Shown here one piece after another: positions 16,957-25,276 of a DNA stretch of 35,779 nt. Both the position numbers and the translations under genes were made by a program. How positions within the stretch are numbered: the stretch's first letter is position 1; the number at the start of each line of letters is the position of its first letter. The DNA is taken from NCBI GenBank assembly GCA_964573715.1, contig CAZNKR010000020.1, forward strand, positions 1 to 35,779. Reading direction: 5' to 3'. Under the pieces are notes generated by a model. It saw only the letters and a list, made by a program, of their open reading frames with translations, was not told the origin of the DNA and made no database searches. The DNA is from SVEL01 sp964573715. GTDB lineage: Bacteria > Bacillota > Clostridia > Lachnospirales > Lachnospiraceae.

Positions 16957-17571
16957 TTAACTGTTTTCATTAATAAGAATATTTATGGCACATAAAACAG
17001 AATCATAATCATATCCTCGTCTCAAAAGATATCCAATAATTTTATTTTTCTGCTTATAATCGTCCTTTACTTCCATATATTTTTTTTTGATTAATAGTTT
17101 TATAATCTGAGGAGTCTCATCAATGTTTTCTTTTTCACTTAGTATCGATTCGACAATATTTTTGTCTATCCCTTTTTTTATTAATTCAAGTTGAATTATC
17201 TTTAAACTTTTTGATGAAGAATATGTATTTATATATAAATTGCAATAACGAGAATCATCAACTAAACCATACATTTCAAGAAAGGCTATCACCCTTTCTA
17301 TAATATCTATAGGATAATAGCCATCTCTTAATTTTTGAGTTATTTGATACTTGGTTTTCTCACTACTTTCAAGTAAATGTAAGGCACGCTCCTTAGCTCT
17401 AGAAAATAAAACATCGTTCTTTATAAATAAGTAATCCTTGTCACTTAATTCACAGCCTTCCTTAATAGAAAACTTTCTGATTTCACTAAAATATAATGCA
17501 AATAAAACACCTTCATCACTGATAATCTTCGACTTTTTTTTATCTAGTTTAACGATTTCAGTAATAATCAT
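16957..17571 (-). CDS. recX: Regulatory protein RecX
   Basis: Modulator that binds RecA and limits filament growth during recombination and SOS. It has 204 residues, within the family range. Three-helix repeats typical of RecX are visible: RAKERALHLLESSEKTKYQI with LRDGYYPIDIIERVIAFLEMYG, LVDDSRYCNLYI with ELIKKGIDKNIVESIL, and KNKIIGYLLRRGYDYDSVLCAI at the C-terminus. It begins only three bases after the recA stop with GAGGA ahead of the ATG, so it is transcribed with recA and should share its LexA control. Confidence 0.9.
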   Translation of the reverse strand: MIITEIVKLDKKKSKIISDEGVLFALYFSEIRKFSIKEGCELSDKDYLFIKNDVLFSRAKERALHLLESSEKTKYQITQKLRDGYYPIDIIERVIAFLEMYGLVDDSRYCNLYINTYSSSKSLKIIQLELIKKGIDKNIVESILSEKENIDETPQIIKLLIKKKYMEVKDDYKQKNKIIGYLLRRGYDYDSVLCAINILINENS

Positions 17572-17574
17572 ATT

Positions 17575-18627
17575 TTATTCCTCTTTATCTTCAATTTCTT
17601 CTTTCTTTGATGATGAATCAGGTAATTCTGAACCATCCAGACAATATCTTTCACGAATTTGAGCTTCAGCCTCGTCACATATCTCAGGATTATTCTTTAA
17701 GAATGTTTTGGCATTTTCTCTACCCTGGCCAATCTTTTCTCCTTTGTATGCATACCAAGCACCACTCTTATTGATCACATCAATATTTGCTGCCAAATCA
17801 AGAATGTCACCATATTTTGAGATTCCCTCTCCAAACATAATATCAAATTCAGCTTCTTTAAAAGGTGGTGCAATTTTGTTTTTAACAACTTTAATTCTAG
17901 TTCTGCTACCAACAACTTCCCCACCGGACTTAAGTGTTTCAATTTTTCTAACATCTAATCTAATAGATGAATAAAACTTAAGTGCTCTACCACCTGTTGT
18001 AGTTTCTGGATTACCAAACATGATACCAACTTTTTCTCTTAACTGATTGATGAATACTAGAATACAATTTGACTTACTAATAACAGCAGTCAATTTTCTT
18101 AATGCCTGTGACATCAATCTAGCTTGTAAACCAATGTGAGAATCACCCATCTCTCCATCTATTTCAGCCTTTGGAACAAGTGCTGCTACAGAATCCACTA
18201 TAATAATATCAATAGCACCTGATCTAACCATAGTTTCAGTAATCTCAAGGGCCTGCTCACCAAAATCAGGCTGTGAAATATAAAGATTGTCAATATCAAC
18301 ACCAATATTTTTAGCATATGCAGGATCCAAAGCATGTTCAGCATCTATAAATCCTGCTATGCCTCCTCTTTTTTGAACTTCTGCTATCATATGTAATGCA
18401 ACTGTAGTCTTACCACTTGATTCAGGACCATAAACCTCAACAATTCGTCCCTTTGGAATTCCACCTAATCCAAGAGCGATATCTAAGCTAATAGAACCTG
18501 TTGGAATAGTCTCTATGTTCATATTGGCTTTTGAATCGCCTAATTTCATGATAGAACCTTTACCATGAGCTTTTTCTATCTGTGCAACTGCTGCATCTAA
18601 TGCTTTTAATTTTTCTGTACGTGCCAT
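17575..18627 (-). CDS. recA: Recombinase RecA
   Basis: ATP-dependent strand-exchange protein and SOS co-protease. It has 350 residues from the ATG at 18627, which follows AAGGAG; the frame extends to 18681 but that stretch carries the LexA box and promoter, so it is not coding. Walker A is GPESSGKTT (67-75), Walker B DIIIVDSVAALVP, and loop regions SHIGLQARLMSQALRKL and FINQLREKVGIMFGNPETT are conserved. The C-terminal tail is acidic (EEIEDKEE). Two LexA-type operators flank the promoter upstream, and recX follows within three bases. Confidence 0.99.
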   Translation of the reverse strand: MARTEKLKALDAAVAQIEKAHGKGSIMKLGDSKANMNIETIPTGSISLDIALGLGGIPKGRIVEVYGPESSGKTTVALHMIAEVQKRGGIAGFIDAEHALDPAYAKNIGVDIDNLYISQPDFGEQALEITETMVRSGAIDIIIVDSVAALVPKAEIDGEMGDSHIGLQARLMSQALRKLTAVISKSNCILVFINQLREKVGIMFGNPETTTGGRALKFYSSIRLDVRKIETLKSGGEVVGSRTRIKVVKNKIAPPFKEAEFDIMFGEGISKYGDILDLAANIDVINKSGAWYAYKGEKIGQGRENAKTFLKNNPEICDEAEAQIRERYCLDGSELPDSSSKKEEIEDKEE

Positions 18628-18641
18628 AAATTTCTCCTTCT

Positions 18642-18655
18642 CAAACATTTGTTCG
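18642..18655 (-). promoter_or_regulatory. LexA operator (SOS box) proximal to recA
   Basis: CGAACAAATGTTTG on the minus strand matches the Gram-positive LexA consensus CGAACRNRYGTTYG at every position. It ends 14 bases before the recA ATG, directly upstream of the SD and downstream of the -10 element. Confidence 0.88.
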
Positions 18656-18669
18656 ATTAATATGTTATT

Positions 18670-18698
18670 ATAATATATCATAGGAAAATAAAAGTCAA
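18670..18698 (-). promoter_or_regulatory. recA promoter
   Basis: On the minus strand TTGACT (18693-18698) and TATTAT (18670-18675) are 17 bases apart, lying between the two LexA-type sites. Confidence 0.65.
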
Positions 18699-18717
18699 TA
18701 ATTTTTGCAAAAATAAT

Positions 18718-18731
18718 CGAACAAACTTTCG
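18718..18731 (-). promoter_or_regulatory. Second LexA-like box upstream of recA
   Basis: CGAACAAACTTTCG on the plus strand matches CGAACRNRYGTTYG at 13 of 14 positions, the exception being T for the G of GTT. It lies about 20 bases upstream of the -35. Confidence 0.6.
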
Positions 18732-18843
18732 TTTTGCTTTTTGATTGTAAAATATAAATAATAAAAATTGGGAAATAGAATGATGAACAAGAATATGTTC
18801 AAGTTATTTTTAACATTTTTATAAACATATGTCAAGATAATCG

Positions 18844-18881
18844 TTTATTTTACAAAAGTTTTTATCACTTATTTTACAAAA
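18844..18881. repeat. 14-base direct repeat upstream of recA
   Basis: TTATTTTACAAAAG occurs at 18844-18857 and 18868-18881, exactly 24 bases apart, between the cinA stop and the recA control region. Function unknown. Confidence 0.7.
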
Positions 18882-18915
18882 GCTTTTAGAAAAATATCCA
18901 TTTAGTTTTTTCTAG

Positions 18916-19446
18916 TTATATAATATTAATTGCCATTTTTAGTGCTTCATTTGTTGCTTGTAATCTAACCATTGTTCTATCACCATTAAACACATAATTT
19001 GAAACAAAAATCTTTTCTTTATATGCACAGGCAATATACACTAAACCAACTGGTTTTTCCTTGGTTCCTCCCGTTGGTCCTGCAATACCGCTTGTAACAA
19101 TGCTTATATCACTGTTAGAAGCTTTAATAATGCCAAGTGCCATTTCTTTTACTGTTTGAGCACTTACTGCTCCATCATTTGACAAAGTTATATTAGAGAC
19201 ACCTAAATATTTCATTTTTGCCCCATTAGAATAAGTCACTATTCCTTCGTTGAAACAATAGGATGCATTTGGAACACTGACAATAGATGATGCAACCATA
19301 CCCCCTGTACATGATTCGGCTGTTGAAATAAATATATTATTATCAATCAGCTTTCCCACTAAGGTTGTAGAATTTTCTTCTATTAGGATTCTGATTTTAT
19401 CGTATTCTAGTCTTTTTGCATCAATATTATTATTAAAGTTATCCAT
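18916..19446 (-). CDS. pncC: CinA C-terminal domain protein (nicotinamide-nucleotide amidase, PncC type)
   Basis: Deamidates NMN to nicotinic acid mononucleotide in NAD recycling. It has 176 residues and only the CinA C-terminal domain: STAESCTGGMVASSIVSVPN, GIVTYSNGAKMKYLGV, SAQTVKEMALG, and TSGIAGPTGGTKEKPVGLVY. The N-terminal MoaB-like domain of full-length CinA (about 410 residues), which many Clostridia encode at this pgsA-cinA-recA position, is missing. The frame reads to 19488 through a hairpin, but GGAGGATATTATG sets the start at 19446. Stand-alone PncC proteins are common, so this is probably functional; a deletion of the first half in this lineage is an inference from synteny. Confidence 0.88.
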   Translation of the reverse strand: MDNFNNNIDAKRLEYDKIRILIEENSTTLVGKLIDNNIFISTAESCTGGMVASSIVSVPNASYCFNEGIVTYSNGAKMKYLGVSNITLSNDGAVSAQTVKEMALGIIKASNSDISIVTSGIAGPTGGTKEKPVGLVYIACAYKEKIFVSNYVFNGDRTMVRLQATNEALKMAINII

Positions 19447-19465
19447 AATATCCTCCAATATAATA

Positions 19466-19497
19466 CGAGTACTTATGATTATCTTCATAAGTACTCG
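19466..19497 (-). terminator. Hairpin between pgsA and cinA
   Basis: Perfect 13-bp stem, arms 19466-19478 and 19485-19497 (CGAGTACTTATGA in plus orientation), loop of six. The minus-strand tail TATTATATT is T-rich but weak, so it may be an attenuating terminator or an RNA-processing structure. Confidence 0.55.
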
Positions 19498-19521
19498 CTT
19501 TATTATTTTTATTTTATATTT

Positions 19522-20091
19522 CTATTTGTTGTTATTGTCTTTTAAAACATTTTTGTTCTTTGCAAGATAATCTACCATAGAAACAACTGTAAGTCCTAAT
19601 GAAACACCTATAAGAACATTACCAATAAAATCATATATTGGGAGATCCACTACATATTTAACAATAACTGTGTTCAAATCCAAGATAAGCCAAATTATCA
19701 TTATCATCTGGAAAACGGTTTTCACCTTACCCCAATAACTTGCTGAAATAACTACTCCATTATCCGCCGCTATTGTTCTGAATCCACTAATGATCAATTC
19801 TCTGCTAATAATTACAACAATAATCCACTGAGGAATGCGTCCTCCCAAACAAATAAGTGCAGCACAAACTAAAAGCTTGTCAGCTAGTGGATCCATAAAT
19901 TTTCCAAAATTTGTAACGAGATTATATTTTCTGGCAATATGTCCATCTAAAGCATCGGTAATGCTTGCTACTATAAATAATGCTACTGCAATATATTTAT
20001 CATATTGTCCCAAAATATTAAATTCCATAAACACAACAAAGAATGGAATTGTGCACACTCTAAAAAGTGTGAGTTTATTTGGTAAGTTCAT
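19522..20091 (-). CDS. pgsA: CDP-diacylglycerol-glycerol-3-phosphate 3-phosphatidyltransferase
   Basis: Makes phosphatidylglycerol-phosphate in the membrane. It has 189 residues with several hydrophobic helices. The CDP-alcohol phosphatidyltransferase signature DX2DGX2ARX8GX3DX3D is perfect: DALDGHIARKY followed by NLVTNFGKFMDPLAD, about residues 40-65. The N-terminus MNLPNKLTLFRV is typical. AGGAGGATTATTATG gives a clear start, 31 bases after rimO ends. It belongs to the gmk-rpoZ-rimO-pgsA run. Confidence 0.96.
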   Translation of the reverse strand: MNLPNKLTLFRVCTIPFFVVFMEFNILGQYDKYIAVALFIVASITDALDGHIARKYNLVTNFGKFMDPLADKLLVCAALICLGGRIPQWIIVVIISRELIISGFRTIAADNGVVISASYWGKVKTVFQMIMIIWLILDLNTVIVKYVVDLPIYDFIGNVLIGVSLGLTVVSMVDYLAKNKNVLKDNNNK

Positions 20092-20122
20092 AATAATCCT
20101 CCTAAAATGTATATAAATAAAG

Positions 20123-21448
20123 CTATTCGCTAAGAATCTCCCCTATAAGATCGTACTCATATGACCCTGTAATTTTGACTTTAACAAAATCTCCTGACAT
20201 AAGCTCTTCAAATGAATTAATAAAAATATTGCCATCAATCCCTGGCGCATCCATATAGGTACGACCAACATATGCATTTTCGTCAGGTATTTTACCATCA
20301 ATAATTGTAACTAACTCACGTCCAATCATTGATTCCGATTTTTCAAAAGCAATTTGCTGTTGAAGCTCCATTATTTCATCGCGACGATCATTTTTGATAT
20401 CATTATCAATTTGATCTGGCATTGACTCAGCAGGAGTATCTTCTTCTGGTGAATATGCAAAAACACCAAGTCTATCAAATTCCATTTCATCAACAAAATC
20501 AAGAAGTTCTTCATGGTCTTTTTTTGACTCGCCAGGAAATCCTGAAATCAATGTAGTTCTAAGTACAATATCAGGTATTTCTTCCCTAAGCTTTGAAATT
20601 ATTCTTATGATATCTGCTTTGTCAGTTTTTCTACCCATTCTTTTTAGGATAGAATCACTTGCATGCTGAATAGGAATATCTAGATAATTGCAAATCTTTT
20701 TTTCTTCTTTAATGGTAGTAATAAGCTCATCATAAATTTCTTCTGGATAACAGTACATAATACGTATAAACTGTATACCATCAATTTTAACAAGCTCTTT
20801 TAATAACTTATGAAGAGATTTTTCACCATAAATATCTAATCCATAAAGGGTAGTTTCTTGTGCAACAAGAATCAATTCCTTAACACCATCGTTTGCTAAC
20901 TGAGTTGCCTGTATAATTAAATCTTCCATAGGAAAGCTTCTATAAGCTCCTCTAATTTTCGGAATTATACAATAGGTACAATGCTTATCACATCCATCAG
21001 CAATCTTTAGATGGGCATAATAACCACCAGTTGTTACCATACGTTTTGTTAACTTAGGTAATCTTTCAAGACTAAAATAGTTTTCTTTTTCTGTACTGTT
21101 GATACATTGATTAATAACATTTACAATGCTATCATAATTTGCTGTACCTAACATACCATCAACTTCAGGAATTTCTTTAATAATCTCATCTTTATATCTT
21201 TGAGCAAGGCAACCTGTTACAATTAAAGCTTTACATATATTATTCTTTTTACACTCTGCCATTTCTAAAATTGTATTTATACTTTCTTCCTTGGCATCAT
21301 TAATAAAACAGCATGAATTTATAATGATAATATCCGCTTCAGTTTCATCATTGGTAAACGAATAGCCTTGACTTGACAAAAGGCCTAGCATTTCTTCAGA
21401 ATCTACTAAGTTTTTGTCACACCCCAATGATATAAATAAGATTTTCAT
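20123..21448 (-). CDS. rimO: Ribosomal protein S12 methylthiotransferase RimO
   Basis: Radical-SAM enzyme that adds a methylthio group to an Asp of ribosomal protein S12. It has 441 residues. The N-terminal MTTase domain provides the three Cys of the auxiliary [4Fe-4S] cluster (LGCDKNLVDSE, INSCCFINDA, VTGCLAQRY). The radical-SAM triad is CDKHCTYC at about 150. The domain continues through RIMYCYPEEI, DIPIQHASDSILKRMGR and LISGFPGESKKDHEELLDF, and a C-terminal TRAM domain follows from about 375. The DIPIQHAS region and the pgsA-rimO pairing favour RimO over the tRNA enzymes MiaB and MtaB. Confidence 0.95.
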   Translation of the reverse strand: MKILFISLGCDKNLVDSEEMLGLLSSQGYSFTNDETEADIIIINSCCFINDAKEESINTILEMAECKKNNICKALIVTGCLAQRYKDEIIKEIPEVDGMLGTANYDSIVNVINQCINSTEKENYFSLERLPKLTKRMVTTGGYYAHLKIADGCDKHCTYCIIPKIRGAYRSFPMEDLIIQATQLANDGVKELILVAQETTLYGLDIYGEKSLHKLLKELVKIDGIQFIRIMYCYPEEIYDELITTIKEEKKICNYLDIPIQHASDSILKRMGRKTDKADIIRIISKLREEIPDIVLRTTLISGFPGESKKDHEELLDFVDEMEFDRLGVFAYSPEEDTPAESMPDQIDNDIKNDRRDEIMELQQQIAFEKSESMIGRELVTIIDGKIPDENAYVGRTYMDAPGIDGNIFINSFEELMSGDFVKVKITGSYEYDLIGEILSE

Positions 21449-21468
21449 AATTTTCTCCTAAATATTGA

Positions 21469-21711
21469 TTATTCTTCTTCCTCGTCATCTCCAACGATTT
21501 TAACTTTTGACTTATAAAGTTCATCTACTGCTAATGATAATGGCTTTATACCATCATTATTAACTAATGGTTCTTCACCTGCTATAATTTGTCTAGCTCT
21601 TTTTGCTGTAGCTAAAACAATGGAATATCTACTTTGAACTACAGGCTGTTCTCCTAGTTCAACCTCGCTATTAACAACTGCCATTAAGTCTGTGTAAGAT
21701 GGATGTAACAT
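21469..21711 (-). CDS. rpoZ: DNA-directed RNA polymerase omega subunit
   Basis: Small RNA polymerase subunit that helps assemble beta-prime. It has 80 residues. SRYSIVLATAKRARQIIAGE is the conserved omega helix that clamps beta-prime, and the tail is acidic (GDDEEEE). It lies three bases after gmk ends, behind GGAGAATAAATCATG, in the conserved gmk-rpoZ order. Confidence 0.93.
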   Translation of the reverse strand: MLHPSYTDLMAVVNSEVELGEQPVVQSRYSIVLATAKRARQIIAGEEPLVNNDGIKPLSLAVDELYKSKVKIVGDDEEEE

Positions 21712-21714
21712 GAT

Positions 21715-22344
21715 TTATTCTCCTTCCGAAAAGATCTTAATATCTTTTCTTATAATATTTATTTTTTGTAAATTTCTTTTAACACTATCATGCTCAGATT
21801 TAATAATCTGTCTAAGTTTTGATACGCATGTATCTAAATCATCATTAATTAATAGGTAATCATATTTATCCATAAATGTTGACTCATATACTGCTTGTTT
21901 GAGTCTAGCATTAATAGTGTCCATATCTTCAGTGCCTCTGTTTACTAATCTATCTTTAAGTTCCTTAGCACTTGGTGGTGTGACGAAAACAAAAACTGCA
22001 TCTGGCATTTTTTCTTTAACAATCATTGCACCTTGAAGTTCAATCTCTAAAATAACATCTTTGCCTTCATTTAGCTTTTGTTCTACATAATTCTTTGGTG
22101 TACCATAATAATTTCCAACAAATGAAGCATATTCAATAAGCTCATCATTTTTAATCATATCATTAAACTCATCAACTGACTTAAAGAAATACTCTCTTCC
22201 GTCTAATTCACCTGGTCTTGGTAAACGCGTTGTTGCAGAAATACTAAGAGCATAATCATCATATTCACTTGTTAATCTTTTCATTATTGTACCTTTTCCA
22301 GATCCTGAAAAACCTGAAACAATAATAACAATTCCTTTATTCAT
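21715..22344 (-). CDS. gmk: Guanylate kinase
   Basis: Phosphorylates GMP to GDP with ATP. It has 209 residues. The P-loop is SGFSGSGKGTIMKRL near the N-terminus; the GMP-binding region is SATTRLPRPGELDGREYFF, and ILEIELQGA and FVFVTPPSAKELKDRLVNRG follow as expected. AAGGAG precedes the ATG. It starts 11 bases after yicC ends. In many Firmicutes remA sits between these two genes; it is absent here. Confidence 0.97.
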   Translation of the reverse strand: MNKGIVIIVSGFSGSGKGTIMKRLTSEYDDYALSISATTRLPRPGELDGREYFFKSVDEFNDMIKNDELIEYASFVGNYYGTPKNYVEQKLNEGKDVILEIELQGAMIVKEKMPDAVFVFVTPPSAKELKDRLVNRGTEDMDTINARLKQAVYESTFMDKYDYLLINDDLDTCVSKLRQIIKSEHDSVKRNLQKINIIRKDIKIFSEGE

Positions 22345-22355
22345 AACGAAGCTCC

Positions 22356-23234
22356 TTACTCAATGTTTTGTACTTGTTCTCTGACCTTTTCTATCTCTGT
22401 CTTCAAATCAATGCCTGTGTTAGTAACTTCAATATCATCAGCCTTAGATAAAATGGTATTTGCTTCTCTATTCATCTCTTGGGCTAAAAAGTCAAGCTTT
22501 CTACCAATGTCACCACCAGCAAGTAATTCAGCCTTCATCTTTTCTATGTGGCTCCTAAGTCTAACCACTTCCTCATCAACACAAATCTTATCTGCGTATA
22601 CCACAACCTCTGAAGCAATCCTTGCCTCATCAATCTGTGTATTTGAAAGAAGTTCTTTAACTTTATCTTCAAGCTTATGTCTGTACTCGTCTAAAAGCTT
22701 TGGTGTTCTCTCTTCTATAAAAGAAACGTGCTTAAGCATAGCATCAAGCTTTTCCACTAAATCATCCTTTAAATGTTCACCTTCAGCAATACGTGATTCA
22801 ACAAACTTTTCACATGCCTTGGTCATAACATTTTCAACTAATTTCCATAGTTCTTCTTCATCTACAGTTTGTTCTTCCATAATCAATACATCTGAACATT
22901 TTGAAAGTGTAGATACAGAAATATCGTTTCTTAATCCAAATGTTTTTTCTATCTTGTCAAAATAATACAAATATTCTTTTGCTAATTCTTCATTATACTT
23001 TAGAGATACTGTATTTTCTGATAAATCTTCATATGTAACAAATATATCAACCTTGCCTCTAGAAACATATCTTTTAAGCAATGCACGCATACCTGCATCA
23101 AAGAAATTAAGTTTTTTAGGCATTTTTATATTTGTATCTAAATATCTATGGTTTACAGATTTGATTTCTACACTAATCTTACGTGAATTTTCATTGATTT
23201 CCCAACGGCCAAATCCAGTCATACTTTTTATCAT
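22356..23234 (-). CDS. yicC: YicC/YloC family endoribonuclease
   Basis: Member of the YicC family (YicC N-terminal plus DUF1732 C-terminal), reported as an endoribonuclease in E. coli and related bacteria. It has 292 residues. The signature start MIKSMTGFGRWEI and SVNHRYLDTNIKMPKKL lie at the N-terminus, and GRKLDFLAQEMNREANTILS with DLKTEIEKVREQVQNIE at the end. The ATG at 23234 is chosen over 23255 because of the start motif and the AAGAAGG SD. It heads the gmk-rpoZ-rimO-pgsA group, with its own promoter at 23296-23324. Confidence 0.93.
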   Translation of the reverse strand: MIKSMTGFGRWEINENSRKISVEIKSVNHRYLDTNIKMPKKLNFFDAGMRALLKRYVSRGKVDIFVTYEDLSENTVSLKYNEELAKEYLYYFDKIEKTFGLRNDISVSTLSKCSDVLIMEEQTVDEEELWKLVENVMTKACEKFVESRIAEGEHLKDDLVEKLDAMLKHVSFIEERTPKLLDEYRHKLEDKVKELLSNTQIDEARIASEVVVYADKICVDEEVVRLRSHIEKMKAELLAGGDIGRKLDFLAQEMNREANTILSKADDIEVTNTGIDLKTEIEKVREQVQNIE

Positions 23235-23295
23235 AAATAACCTTCTTCCCGACATGATGTGTATAGGTAAACCTATTATAAACCATATCTATAAA

Positions 23296-23324
23296 ATTAT
23301 AGCCCACACATAAATAAAAAGCAA
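23296..23324 (-). promoter_or_regulatory. Putative promoter of the yicC-gmk-rpoZ-rimO operon
   Basis: On the minus strand TTGCTT (23319-23324) and TATAAT (23296-23301) are 17 bases apart, about 60 bases upstream of yicC in the divergent yicC/rqcH gap. Confidence 0.6.
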
Positions 23325-23451
23325 CCATAAAAATAGTTTCAATTCTTAACATTTGCTTAAAATAAAGAGGATAAATCCCTTAATCTTTTATAATTAAGGT
23401 TGCTATTTTACTATAATAAAGATAAAATATGAGGCACGGAGGTAAGAAAAA

Positions 23452-25188
23452 ATGGCACTAGATGGAATTACAATTTCTGCAATAGCAAAAGAGCTTAAAG
23501 ATAACCTTTTGACTGGCAGAATCACCAAAATAGCTCAGCCTGAGGCTGACGAACTTCTACTTACAATTAAAGTAATTGGAAAACAATATAGACTAGATAT
23601 ATCATCAGGAGCTACTCTTCCACTTATTTATCTTACAGAAGACAACAAAATCAGTCCACTAACTGCTCCCAATTTTTGCATGCTTCTACGCAAGCATCTT
23701 AACAACGCAAAAATAATTGATATTTACCAACCAGGACTAGAACGTATTATTAATTTTGAAATAGAGCATTATGATGAAATGGGTGATTTAAAAAGGAAGT
23801 TACTCATTGTGGAACTAATGGGTAAACATAGCAATATCATTTTCACAGATATGGACGGTAAAATTATTGACTCGATTAAAAGGATATCCGCAAATATCAG
23901 TTCCATTAGAGAGGTTTTACCTGGAAAAAATTACTTTATTCCAATGTCTACTGATAAGTTAAATCCTCTTTTAGTTAATAAAGAATTATTTATTTCTAAA
24001 ATTAAAGGTATGGCTATGCCCGTTGCAAAAGCAATTCTAGCTTCATTTACAGGTATCTCTCCAATTATAGCCGAAGAGATTTGTTATAATGCAAATATTG
24101 ATTCTCAATTAGGTTCAAACCTGCTTAATGAGATTGATTTAGACAGACTCTATAATTCTTTTTCCAATATCATTGATATTATAAAGTCTAAGAGCTATTC
24201 ACCTAATATTATTTATGAAAATAACATACCAAAAGAATTCAATACATTTCCTTTGTCTATATACAGCAATGCAGTTATAAAAAACTATGATTCAGTTTCT
24301 TCAATGCTATGTGATTTTTACAAAGAAAAAGACTCCATAACTCGCATTAGACAAAAATCCGCTGATCTTAGAAAAATAGCTACAACTGCCCTAGAAAAAG
24401 ATTATAAAAAATATGATTTACAACAAAAGCAGCTTAATGATACACAAAAGAAAGACAAATTTAAAATCTACGGGGAAATGATTAATACTTATGGATATTC
24501 AGTTGAAGCTGATGCAACTTCATTTACATGTAACAACTATTATACAGGGGAAGACATTACTATTCCTCTTGATAATACAATCTCTGTAATGGATAATTCA
24601 AAAAAATACTTCGAAAAATACAATAAACTAAAGAGAACTGCCGCTGCATTAGGTGATATTGTTATTGAAACAAAAGATGAGATTTCTCATTTAGAATCTA
24701 TTCTTAATTCCATTGACATTGCTACCCACGAGGATGATTTAAAAGAAATTAAAGAGGAAATGATTCTTTCTGGCTATATCAGACGTAAGTCAGGTGAAAA
24801 AAAAGTAAAATACAAAAGCAAGCCATTTCATTATATATCATCAGATGGTTTTCATATGTATGTTGGAAAAAACAACATTCAAAATGATGAACTTACTTTC
24901 AAATTTGCTAACGGTGGCGACTGGTGGTTTCATTCTAAAACTTTTCCAGGCTCACATGTTATTGTAAAAACAGAAGGTCAAAAACTACCTGATAAAACTT
25001 TTGAAGAAGCTGCTCAACTAGCTGCTTATTATTCAAAAGGAAAGGATCAGGATAAAGTTTTAATTGATTATGTTGAAAGAAAACAAGTTAAAAAGGTTGC
25101 TGGAGCAAAACCTGGTTTTGTAATTTATCATACCAACTATTCTATGGCCATTGCCCCTGATATAAGTTCAATTACCCTTGTAGATTAA
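23452..25188 (+). CDS. rqcH: Rqc2/RqcH-type NFACT protein (fibronectin-binding-like)
   Basis: Ribosome-associated quality-control factor that, in Bacillus, binds stalled 50S subunits and recruits tRNA-Ala to add C-terminal alanine tails; older annotations call it fibronectin-binding protein (FbpA). It has 578 residues. The NFACT-N domain opens with MALDGITISAIAKEL and includes MLLRKHLNNAKI; a helix-hairpin-helix stretch (ASFTGISPIIAEEIC) follows, then coiled-coil helices at about 290-440, and the C-terminal NFACT-R domain with FKFANGGDWWFHSKTFPGSHVIV. It is the only clear plus-strand gene here, behind GGAGGTAAGAAAAAATG, and ends at a two-way terminator shared with glgA. A TATAAT near 23410 may be its -10. 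Confidence 0.94.
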   Translation: MALDGITISAIAKELKDNLLTGRITKIAQPEADELLLTIKVIGKQYRLDISSGATLPLIYLTEDNKISPLTAPNFCMLLRKHLNNAKIIDIYQPGLERIINFEIEHYDEMGDLKRKLLIVELMGKHSNIIFTDMDGKIIDSIKRISANISSIREVLPGKNYFIPMSTDKLNPLLVNKELFISKIKGMAMPVAKAILASFTGISPIIAEEICYNANIDSQLGSNLLNEIDLDRLYNSFSNIIDIIKSKSYSPNIIYENNIPKEFNTFPLSIYSNAVIKNYDSVSSMLCDFYKEKDSITRIRQKSADLRKIATTALEKDYKKYDLQQKQLNDTQKKDKFKIYGEMINTYGYSVEADATSFTCNNYYTGEDITIPLDNTISVMDNSKKYFEKYNKLKRTAAALGDIVIETKDEISHLESILNSIDIATHEDDLKEIKEEMILSGYIRRKSGEKKVKYKSKPFHYISSDGFHMYVGKNNIQNDELTFKFANGGDWWFHSKTFPGSHVIVKTEGQKLPDKTFEEAAQLAAYYSKGKDQDKVLIDYVERKQVKKVAGAKPGFVIYHTNYSMAIAPDISSITLVD

Positions 25189-25216
25189 AGTTATTATTTT
25201 ATTAGATAAAGATTAT

Positions 25217-25250
25217 AAAATGCAGATAGAATAATTTCTATCTGCATTTT
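25217..25250. terminator. Bidirectional terminator between rqcH and glgA
   Basis: A perfect 15-bp stem, arms 25217-25231 and 25236-25250 (ATGCAGATAGAA core), four-base loop, with AAAA/TTTT at the base so both strands end in a T-run. It sits between two convergent genes. Confidence 0.9.
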
Positions 25251-25276
25251 TATATCTTCACATATTGTTAACTAAA

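Noticed and set aside
18785..18802. TGAACA-N6-TGTTCA palindrome upstream of recA as a third LexA box
   Set aside because: The half-sites are spaced too far apart for the GAAC-N4-GTTC LexA pattern.
22363..22965. 200-codon plus-strand ORF within yicC
   Set aside because: Ser-rich antisense shadow; yicC itself has full family motifs.
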